DNA of 11,201 nt, taken from assembly GCA_047631875.1 (NCBI GenBank), contig JBLIAZ010000073.1, positions 1-11,201 of the forward strand. The letters run 5' to 3'. Source of the DNA: JBLIAZ01 sp047631875. GTDB taxonomy: Bacteria; Bacteroidota; Bacteroidia; Flavobacteriales_C; GCA-002722245. The position numbers and the translations under genes were made by a program. The notes beneath the pieces were generated by a model that saw nothing but the letters and a program-made list of their open reading frames with translations, did not search any database and was not told the origin of the DNA. Every line of letters starts with the position of its first letter. Within the stretch, counting starts at the first letter, position 1. Positions 6,521 through 11,201 of the stretch are shown in pieces.

Positions 6521-7738
6521 TTAAATACCGAAACGTTTCCTCTCTTTCAACGCTGCAAGCAAAGCCAAGAAAGGAAGCAGAGCCATGAAGTAATAAATTT
6601 TACTGCCGAACCAACCATAGGTTGCTGCCGCCAAGATTGGAAAAGTAGTCATGGCAAATGAGTTAATCGATTCATAAATACCCATTACTTCACCTTGTTT
6701 TTTAGGGTCTGCATGAATTGAAACCAAGGCAGTAAACGTAGGATAACACAGTGAAAAACCTAAATTCAAAACATAATAATACGCAAGGTACAAGTACAAT
6801 TCGGTGGTCAATGTAATTGCTACAGCACCTACTGATGACAACGCCAAACCAACTACTAAGGTTTTAAAAACACCCAATCGCTTAATGAACCATTTAGAAA
6901 CTACAGCTTGGTTAATCCCTAAAAACAAACCAACAACCAACATGAAAACCCCAATTTCCTTTGGATTAAAACCAAACAAGTCAATGATATACAGCACAAT
7001 TGTAGCCATATAACAAGCAGACATAATGGAAAACAACAATTTAAGTACAAACAAGAGGTTGATGATTGGCGAAGCATTCAACTCTCGGATTTGACGCAAA
7101 ATCAAAAAATTATGTATAAAAGGTTTGGGTTTCGAAACCGTGCGTTTGTCCTTGGGATGAGACTCCTTCAGCCAAATGAACATGCTTATCAAAGCCAGTG
7201 CAGAAATGACCATCGCAGCCAATAGTGTGGCAGAATAACCCATAGGAGATGACGCTGTCAACCCTCCAATTCCAGGACCTATTATCAAACCAATCCCAAC
7301 AATCCCTCCTAAATAGCCAAACACATATGATTTTTCTTTTTTTGTGGTAATGTCTGCTACGTAGGCATTTGTAACAGAAATATTCCCTCCAGTTATCCCA
7401 TCAAGAATCCTTGAAAAGGCCACTATCCAAAGAGGGATTGCAAAACCTAATAAGGGTACGTTGGGAACGTACAAAGCAATAAAAAAGATTACCCAACTTA
7501 ACAAAGTTCCCGCTTGGCTGATCATTAAAATAGGCTTCCTACCTTTCCGATCAGACATGGAACCTAATATCGGGGATCCTATGAATTGAAAAGCCGAATA
7601 CAAGGCAAGCATCAAACCATAAACCCACTCTGGCGCCCCGTAATCATCAATCACAAAAGGCAACACAGGCATCAAGATACTGAAGCCCAATACGTTGACA
7701 AAAGTCAATAAATATGCAGGTATGAGTTGTTTGTTCAC
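6521..7738 (-). CDS. MFS transporter, drug:proton antiporter type (TetA-like)
   Basis: An integral inner-membrane protein of 405 residues with about 12 hydrophobic segments, the usual size for a 12-helix major facilitator. Seen: motif A GSMSDRKGRKP (59-69) in the loop after helix 2, SRILDGITGGN (109-119) with the Arg typical of helix 4, and motif C-like GIGLIIGPGIGG (148-159), which marks antiporters of the DHA1 family. A charged central loop around residues 195-225 (SHPKDKRTVSKPKP and RQIREL) divides the two halves. The closest general resemblance is to TetA-type tetracycline exporters, but the substrate cannot be deduced and no TetR-type repressor is adjacent. The start is ATG 7738; a perfect -7 box lies about 65 bp upstream. 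Confidence 0.85.
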   Translation of the reverse strand: MNKQLIPAYLLTFVNVLGFSILMPVLPFVIDDYGAPEWVYGLMLALYSAFQFIGSPILGSMSDRKGRKPILMISQAGTLLSWVIFFIALYVPNVPLLGFAIPLWIVAFSRILDGITGGNISVTNAYVADITTKKEKSYVFGYLGGIVGIGLIIGPGIGGLTASSPMGYSATLLAAMVISALALISMFIWLKESHPKDKRTVSKPKPFIHNFLILRQIRELNASPIINLLFVLKLLFSIMSACYMATIVLYIIDLFGFNPKEIGVFMLVVGLFLGINQAVVSKWFIKRLGVFKTLVVGLALSSVGAVAITLTTELYLYLAYYYVLNLGFSLCYPTFTALVSIHADPKKQGEVMGIYESINSFAMTTFPILAAATYGWFGSKIYYFMALLPFLALLAALKERKRFGI

Positions 7739-7765
7739 AGTTAATTAATTCTCACCGGTGTTCAC

Positions 7766-7786
7766 TTGTTCGTTGTGCCTCCTCAG
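7766..7786 (+). repeat. Short copy of the dispersed repeat core
   Basis: TTGTTCGTTGTGCCTCCTC (start of the copy) matches the 3' core of the repeats at 2524-2574 and 2690-2740 with a few substitutions. Here it sits in the leader region of the MFS transporter gene, about 5 kb from the other copies, so the core is a dispersed genomic repeat and not specific to the inserted element. Confidence 0.5.
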
Positions 7787-7801
7787 TTGTTCATTAGCTT
7801 G

Positions 7802-7809
7802 CAAAGATA
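7802..7809 (-). promoter_or_regulatory. -7 promoter box for the MFS transporter gene
   Basis: On the minus strand it reads TATCTTTG followed by CA, an exact and typical Bacteroidota -7 box. Transcription would start near 7796, so the leader would contain the dispersed repeat at 7766-7786. No good -33 TTG is seen at 19-21 bp. Confidence 0.45.
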
Positions 7810-7917
7810 ATCCTATTCCTATCATCATTACTCATTATACACATAGAGAAAACCTTACCGATAATTCAATTAAACCACTACGCACGTGATGATCATCCTT
7901 TTTTCTACCCATCGCCC

Positions 7918-7925
7918 TAACTTTG
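7918..7925 (+). promoter_or_regulatory. -7 promoter box for tRNA-Arg
   Basis: TAACTTTG is an exact TAnnTTTG match 30 bp upstream of the tRNA 5' end, which would give a short 5' leader for RNase P to remove. The -33 element is not evident. Confidence 0.4.
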
Positions 7926-7954
7926 GGAATAAATCCTTAAATTTACCTCAAAAT

Positions 7955-8028
7955 GGCCCTGTAGCATAACTGGATAGTGCACTTGACTACGAATCAAGAG
8001 GTTGAAAGTTCGAATCTTTCCAGAGTCA
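7955..8028 (+). tRNA. tRNA-Arg(ACG)
   Basis: A 74-nt cloverleaf without encoded CCA. Acceptor strands GGCCCTG / CAGAGTC with discriminator A; D arm GCAT / GTGC with loop AACTGGAT; anticodon stem CTTGA / TCAAG around loop CTACGAA, giving anticodon ACG; T arm GAAAG / CTTTC with loop TTCGAAT. The arginine identity bases A20 and C35 are present. An odd point is that acceptor position 4-69 is a C-A mismatch and 2-71 is G-U, so the acceptor stem is weaker than usual. The 3' half from the anticodon stem onward is repeated at 10370, which makes this gene the likely attachment site of the neighbouring segment. ACG would read CGN codons after A34 is deaminated to inosine. Confidence 0.88.
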
Positions 8029-8111
8029 CTTAATAATGAAGGAGTTACGAAAGTAGCTCCTTTTTTTTGTGCCTTGTGGTGGGGTCAGGTGGTGGGTTTT
8101 TTAGGCCACCA
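7984..8111 (+). repeat. Direct repeat, left copy: tRNA 3' half, terminator and GT-rich hairpin (attL-like)
   Basis: About 128 bp matching 10370-10496 with roughly three differences (T8030 against A, one T fewer in a T run, G8105 against T). It begins exactly in the anticodon stem of tRNA-Arg and includes the terminator. It ends in a hairpin whose 5' arm is GGTGGTGG (8088-8095) and whose 3' arm is CCACCATC (8106-8113). A repeat that begins inside a tRNA gene and bounds a foreign-looking segment is the usual signature of an integration site. Confidence 0.85.
8039..8068 (+). terminator. Rho-independent terminator of tRNA-Arg
   Basis: Stem GGAGTTAC / GTAGCTCC with a GAAA loop, flanked by AA and TT that also pair, then eight T residues. 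It starts 11 nt after the tRNA. Confidence 0.85.
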
Positions 8112-8137
8112 TCAAAGGTGCTGATATAAAAGGATTG

Positions 8138-9835
8138 CTACTGAACAGCCAATTTCTTTGTGCTCAAAAAATTGGAGTAACTGTCCACTAATTGAACAGT
8201 ATATATTCCTTTTGCCCATGAGGACACATCAATTGTTTCAGTATGTTGAGTTACAATATTTGAGTACTGTACTTGACCTGTGTTCTTAAACACGTTAATA
8301 AAATAAGGGTTGACATCAGGAAAACTAGTCACATTAACTGTCGTTGATGTAGGGTTCGGATACATTTCTACATTATTTTCAACGTTAATTTCAGTTGTGC
8401 TTGTTGGTATAATCCCTTTGGGATTGAATAACTTCCATTCATCAGCCACTTGATACAAACTAACACTTTGACTCGGAACACACAAAGGAATTTGCTTGTC
8501 GACACCATAAAAAACATTTTGAGCTGGTTCAATGTATGCTGGCGTGGGGTTATAGGAAATAATACTGCTCAATCCACTGCAATTATAAAAAGCTCTTTCT
8601 TCAATCCGTGAAACAGAATTACCGATGGTCAAACTAGAAATTCCTGTACAATTCTCAAATGCTGAAGGTCCAATATAAGTTACCGAATTAGGTATGTCAA
8701 GAGATGTTAATGAAGTACATCCCTTAAAAGCCCAGTTTCTAATTTCAGTCACTGATGTTGGTAAAATTATTGAATCTAAGGCACTACACCCAAAAAAGGC
8801 CGTCCATCCTATTACTTTAACTGAAGTTGGCAATTCAACAGAAGTTAAAGCGCTACAATTTTCAAATGTTTGGTTATTAATATATGGAAGTGAATTAGGA
8901 ATAACAATAGATGTTAAAGCACTACATCCTGAAAAAATTCCGATATCAGTTTCACTTACTGAATTGGGAATGATAACTGACTTCAAAGCACTACATTCCC
9001 CAAATGCATATGCTTCAATTCTATTTACCGAAGATGGAATTACTAAGGAATCCAAACTTGAGCAACCATAAAATGAATAAGTGTTAATCGTTGAGATTGA
9101 ATTAGGCATCACTAATGACTTTAAGTTCGAACATCCTCGAAATGCCTCGGTACCTATACTTGTAGTCGCATTAGAAATATTAATGTTAGTCAAAGCAGAA
9201 CATCCGTGAAAAGCATTATCTTTTATTGATTTAACAGAATTTGACATCGTAACAGTTTCTAATGATGTACAATAAGTAAATGTTGAATTCCATATTTCTG
9301 TGATTGATTCACCTAGTATCACGGAAGTTAAACCCGACCATGCAAAAGCTCCACTTGCTATCCACGTAACAGAATTTGGTATAATAATAGATGGTAAGCT
9401 CCAACAACTTGCAAACGCCGCATCACCTATGTACCACACCGAATTACCAATAATGACAGATGTCAAATAGCCACAATCCAAAAACGCTGCAGCGCCAATA
9501 TATGTGACAGAATTTGGTATGATTACGGAGGTCAATCCAGTGCATCCTTCAAATGCTGAGCTGCCTATGAAAGTAACTGAACTGGGAATAGTAACAGAGG
9601 CTAAGTCAGGACAGTTTTGAAACGCATAGTCTTCGAAATGGGTAACGGGGTAATCGAACCCATTGTAGGTTATCGTGCTTGCAATAACGGCATCTCCAAC
9701 GAACCCTGTATGAGTTCCTATTCTTACTGTGGAATCACCATATATTTTGTATGTCACACCTGCTTCAACAACAACTTGTCCGAATGCGTTAACTCCAAAA
9801 GCAAAGAAGGCAATAAAAACTATTATTTTATTCAT
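8138..9835 (-). CDS. BspA-type leucine-rich-repeat surface protein with T9SS sorting domain
   Basis: Residues 1-19 are a signal peptide (MNKIIVFIAFFAFGVNAFG, cleavage near Q20). After a short N-terminal domain come 16 tandem repeats of 23 residues (about 68-435), each of the form AF-x-x-C-x-x-L-x-S-V-x-I-P-x-S-V-x-x-I-x. This is the LRR_5/BspA consensus, also seen in host-binding and bacterial-binding surface proteins. Repeat 5 (AFAWSGL) is one residue short and has lost the Cys. The C-terminus from about residue 488 (VEMYPNPTS to KLAVQ) is a T9SS sorting domain with the usual YPNP start, so the protein is probably placed on the outer surface. It is the only intact gene between the two tRNA-derived direct repeats, and its stop lies 25 bp from the left one. 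An adhesion role is likely from the family; the ligand is unknown. Confidence 0.88.
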   Translation of the reverse strand: MNKIIVFIAFFAFGVNAFGQVVVEAGVTYKIYGDSTVRIGTHTGFVGDAVIASTITYNGFDYPVTHFEDYAFQNCPDLASVTIPSSVTFIGSSAFEGCTGLTSVIIPNSVTYIGAAAFLDCGYLTSVIIGNSVWYIGDAAFASCWSLPSIIIPNSVTWIASGAFAWSGLTSVILGESITEIWNSTFTYCTSLETVTMSNSVKSIKDNAFHGCSALTNINISNATTSIGTEAFRGCSNLKSLVMPNSISTINTYSFYGCSSLDSLVIPSSVNRIEAYAFGECSALKSVIIPNSVSETDIGIFSGCSALTSIVIPNSLPYINNQTFENCSALTSVELPTSVKVIGWTAFFGCSALDSIILPTSVTEIRNWAFKGCTSLTSLDIPNSVTYIGPSAFENCTGISSLTIGNSVSRIEERAFYNCSGLSSIISYNPTPAYIEPAQNVFYGVDKQIPLCVPSQSVSLYQVADEWKLFNPKGIIPTSTTEINVENNVEMYPNPTSTTVNVTSFPDVNPYFINVFKNTGQVQYSNIVTQHTETIDVSSWAKGIYTVQLVDSYSNFLSTKKLAVQ

Positions 9836-9851
9836 GTTATTTCATTTTGCA

Positions 9852-9882
9852 CAATAGTAATAAAATTAGGCTTCACAGGCAA
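9852..9882 (-). promoter_or_regulatory. Possible promoter of the BspA-like gene
   Basis: On the minus strand TTG (9880-9882), 20 bp spacer, then TACTATTG (9852-9859), one mismatch from TAnnTTTG. The start site would lie only about 10 bp before the ATG. The call is weak. Confidence 0.3.
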
Positions 9883-9947
9883 TTATAGAAAGCACCTAAC
9901 CTTTCTTATTTTATTTATTATTTTTGGAGAAGTACTTTAGACTAATG

Positions 9948-10130
9948 TCAGATATTTTTTTCTAATTCCTCACGGTCTTGTTGCATGGATAAACTGTCAT
10001 TCAAAACAATCTGAATAATTCAATTTTCTGACTCTATTTCAAGAAGTAAATCATTTTCCAATTGCACAATTGGGTTAGTACAACCGAAGATGAAAACTAA
10101 AATAAAAGTTCGAAAGAATAATTGTGTCAT
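9948..10130 (-). pseudogene. Small lipoprotein gene with an in-frame stop, probably a remnant
   Basis: From ATG 10130 on the minus strand, MTQLFFRTFILVFIFGC is a lipoprotein signal with the lipobox IFGC (Cys17). It is followed by NPIVQLENDLLLEIESEN and a TGA at 10022-10020 after 36 residues. The same frame then stays open for 23 more codons with similar acidic, helical composition (NDSLSMQQDREELEKNI) to a second TGA at 9950-9948. The continuity of composition suggests one original frame broken by a nonsense change, though a genuine 36-residue lipoprotein (10020-10130) is possible. Short Bacteroidota lipoproteins of this kind are usually of unknown function. It lies inside the segment bounded by the tRNA repeats, upstream of the BspA-like gene on the same strand. 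Confidence 0.4.
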
Positions 10131-10216
10131 AACACTACTACATAAGCTATATAAGCTATATAAAACTACGAATTATTCAAATAAGATACTTACAAAATAG
10201 ATGGTGGGTTCCGACA

Positions 10217-10234
10217 AGAGGTGGTGGGTTTTTG
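10217..10234 (+). repeat. Third, short copy of the GT-rich end of the direct repeat
   Basis: AGAGGTGGTGGGTTTTT matches the 3' part of the long direct repeats (8086-8101 and 10472-10487) but lacks the tRNA and terminator part and the pairing CCACCA arm. It is followed by a further GTGGTGGGTTT. Confidence 0.55.
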
Positions 10235-10243
10235 TGGTGGGTT

Positions 10244-10283
10244 TATGCAGGTATATGCACCTATATGCAGGTATATGCAGGTA
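10244..10283 (+). repeat. Four 10-bp tandem repeats (TATGCAGGTA)
   Basis: Units at 10244, 10254, 10264 and 10274. Units 1, 3 and 4 are identical; unit 2 reads TATGCACCTA, so its core is partly inverted relative to the others. The period equals about one helical turn, so a bound protein would meet all units on the same face. They lie about 90 bp inside the right tRNA-derived repeat. Confidence 0.75.
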
Positions 10284-10369
10284 TCACTCATACCCTATCA
10301 ATACACTTAAAGCCTATACATGCCCTGCTGCACGGGACTTTCCGTAATTCGAACCAATATTACCATGCC

Positions 10370-10496
10370 TGACTACGAATCAAGAGGTTGAAAGTTCGAA
10401 TCTTTCCAGAGTCACATAATAATGAAGGAGTTACGAAAGTAGCTCCTTTTTTTTGTGCCTTGTGGTGGGGTCAGGTGGTGGGTTTTTAGTCCACCA
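10370..10496 (+). repeat. Direct repeat, right copy: tRNA-Arg 3' fragment, terminator and hairpin (attR-like)
   Basis: Repeats 7984-8111 almost exactly. It contains the tRNA sequence from the 5' anticodon-stem base onward but no D arm or acceptor 5' strand, so it is not a functional tRNA. The terminal hairpin is kept: GGTGGTGG (10474-10481) pairs with CCACCACT (10491-10498). Confidence 0.85.
10425..10454 (+). terminator. Duplicated rho-independent terminator
   Basis: Identical to the tRNA-Arg terminator: stem GGAGTTAC / GTAGCTCC, GAAA loop, T run. It has no gene of its own on this strand within the right copy. Confidence 0.7.
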
Positions 10497-10520
10497 CTAT
10501 CCACTTTGATTGATGCCTAG

Positions 10521-10904
10521 TCATCTAAGTTTCGCTAAAAAAGAATCAGAATTAAATGCACACTCATTGTCAAGATGCTCTTGAAGAAATGATTTAATCT
10601 GTTTTAACTGCTTTATTTTCTGCTGCACCTCCGCAACCTTATTCTGAATAAAGACTACTCTTTCCTCTGGACTTAGTTCACCATCAACCAAAGCATTAAT
10701 CATTGATGAACATTCCTTTAGAGTAAGACCAATTGTTTTCATTTGTTTCACCAATAGTATCCTGTGTACATTCTCTTCACCGTACTCCCGATAATTATTG
10801 TATTCGTGTGGTTGAGTCACATTCCCAAGGATTCCCATCTTGTCATATAATCTAATAGTATCCTTTGAAACTCCTGTTTTATCTGATAAAATTCCAATTT
10901 TCAT
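10521..10904 (-). CDS. MerR-family transcriptional regulator
   Basis: 127 residues, typical for a short MerR protein. Seen: the winged helix-turn-helix IGILSDKTGVSKDTIRLYDKMGIL (about residues 3-26), wing NNYREY (36-41), second helix pair VHRILLVKQMKTIGLTLKEC (46-65), then a dimerising coiled coil (about 80-112, KVAEVQQKIKQLKQIKSFL). The short C-terminal tail has a single Cys115, and Cys65 is the only other cysteine, so the multi-Cys sites of SoxR or MerR are absent and the effector is unknown. It is transcribed away from a partial gene, with a perfect palindrome between the two start codons, so it probably controls itself and that neighbour. The predicted leader is only about 5 nt. Confidence 0.85.
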   Translation of the reverse strand: MKIGILSDKTGVSKDTIRLYDKMGILGNVTQPHEYNNYREYGEENVHRILLVKQMKTIGLTLKECSSMINALVDGELSPEERVVFIQNKVAEVQQKIKQLKQIKSFLQEHLDNECAFNSDSFLAKLR

Positions 10905-10914
10905 AAAATAAGTG

Positions 10915-10944
10915 CAATTATATTTGACTATAGACTATAGTCAA
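10915..10944 (-). promoter_or_regulatory. Promoter of the MerR-family gene
   Basis: On the minus strand TTG (10942-10944), exactly 19 bp, then TATAATTG (10915-10922), one mismatch from TAnnTTTG. This is close to the ideal Bacteroidota layout, and the spacer is filled by the palindrome, consistent with autorepression. Confidence 0.55.
10924..10944. promoter_or_regulatory. Perfect 21-bp palindrome, probable MerR operator
   Basis: Arms TTGACTATAG (10924-10933) and CTATAGTCAA (10935-10944) are exact reverse complements around a single central A. Position, symmetry and length match operators bound by MerR-family dimers within the promoter spacer. Confidence 0.7.
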
Positions 10945-10957
10945 CGGTTTATCTTTA
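10924..10957 (+). promoter_or_regulatory. Possible MerR-activated promoter with a long spacer
   Basis: On the plus strand TTG (10924-10926) is separated by 23 bp from TATCTTTA (10950-10957), one mismatch from TAnnTTTG. A spacer about 4 bp longer than the usual 19 is what MerR-family activators correct by distorting DNA, so this may be an activator-dependent promoter for the gene at 10986. Confidence 0.45.
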
Positions 10958-10985
10958 CGAAGTAAACCAATAAAAACATACAATT

Positions 10986-11201
10986 ATGAAAATCACGGCA
11001 AATACTTTTGTCTCTCAAATTCTAAAAGAACATGGAGATATCGCAGAAATAATGGAAATTTTTGGAGTAAAACGAGTCGGTGGATTAGGATTTAGAAAAA
11101 TCTTAACCAAAGTAATTACAATCAGAATAGCTGCTTTTGTGCATCGAGTTCCATTGCAAAACTTCATTGGAATGGTCCAAACTGCTATTGATGAAAAGAA
11201 A
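10986..11201 (+). CDS. DUF1858-like small protein, N-terminal part (cut by window edge)
   Basis: An open frame from ATG 10986 to the window end, 72 residues so far. The pattern ITANTFVSQILKEHGDIAEI, then FGV and IRIAAFVHRVPLQNFIGMVQ, resembles the DUF1858 fold: a helix ending in a P/GDIAE-type turn, followed by a segment that in the family reads TL-x-x-AA-x-x-x-G-V. The Cys that some relatives carry in the middle loop is absent; VKRVGGLGFRK stands there. No signal peptide or membrane segment is present. It is divergent from the MerR-family gene and probably its target. The domain match is from memory and moderate, and the full-length protein may carry further domains beyond the window. Confidence 0.6.
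   Translation, partial: MKITANTFVSQILKEHGDIAEIMEIFGVKRVGGLGFRKILTKVITIRIAAFVHRVPLQNFIGMVQTAIDEKK

Larger units (their letters stand above)
10131..10369. other. Non-coding right end of the tRNA-bounded segment
   Basis: No gene is supported here. It holds two copies of the 9-bp unit ATAAGCTAT (10142-10159), a GT-rich stretch with repeated GGTGGG motifs (10203-10243), a 10-bp tandem repeat (10244-10283) and about 85 bp without recognised structure before the right direct repeat. Together with 9836-10130 this makes an unusually long non-coding stretch for the window. Confidence 0.6.

Noticed and set aside
8694..9071. Plus-strand frame of 125 codons opposite the leucine-rich-repeat gene
   Set aside because: A repetitive antisense shadow produced by the 69-bp repeat periodicity.
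8690..9830. Regular 69-bp repeats suggesting a CRISPR-like or minisatellite array
   Set aside because: They are the 23-residue leucine-rich repeats of the BspA-like protein in frame; the DNA units diverge while the protein pattern is kept, and there are no spacers.
10330..10369. A possible second tRNA end, because of TTCGAACC in front of the right direct repeat
   Set aside because: No T stem, anticodon arm or acceptor pairing can be drawn around it on either strand.
10320..10395. A 23-codon plus-strand frame (MPCCTGLSVIRTNITMPDYESRG) ending in the tRNA fragment
   Set aside because: Very short, has no promoter or family resemblance, and runs through the duplicated tRNA sequence; most likely chance.

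Overview
The window looks like chromosomal DNA from a member of the Bacteroidota, probably near the Flavobacteriia. It is AT-rich. Two secreted proteins end in the type IX secretion (T9SS) C-terminal sorting domain. Several genes are preceded by the TAnnTTTG -7 promoter box of that phylum, and clear Shine-Dalgarno sequences are mostly absent. The genus cannot be read from the sequence.

Left part (1-3198). A partial conserved hypothetical gene runs off the left edge on the minus strand. It is divergent from a short-form leuA (2-isopropylmalate synthase), which ends in a strong terminator. Next comes a uracil-DNA glycosylase gene that has lost its start codon. It is also split by a 461-bp element with 26-bp terminal inverted repeats and a short, slightly diverged target duplication. 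The element carries no gene and is built from nested repeats.

Middle part (3234-7738, all minus strand). A cysE-cysM pair would make cysteine from serine in two steps, via O-acetylserine. Upstream lie a secreted seven-repeat propeller-like T9SS protein and a 12-helix drug-efflux-type MFS transporter.

Right part (7739-11201). A tRNA-Arg(ACG) gene is followed by its terminator. A block of about 128 bp, made of the 3' half of the tRNA, the terminator and a GT-rich hairpin, is repeated almost perfectly 2386 bp downstream. Between the two copies lie one large BspA-type leucine-rich-repeat protein with a T9SS tail, a broken small lipoprotein gene and a set of 10-bp tandem repeats. This is the layout of a genomic element integrated in a tRNA gene, with left and right attachment-site scars but no recombinase. 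Beyond it lies a MerR-family regulator, divergent from a partial gene whose product resembles DUF1858 domains. A perfect 21-bp palindrome overlaps both promoters and is probably the MerR operator.

The most interesting features are the integrase-less cassette at tRNA-Arg, the inverted-repeat element inside the glycosylase gene, and the MerR operator with unequal promoter spacers on its two sides.
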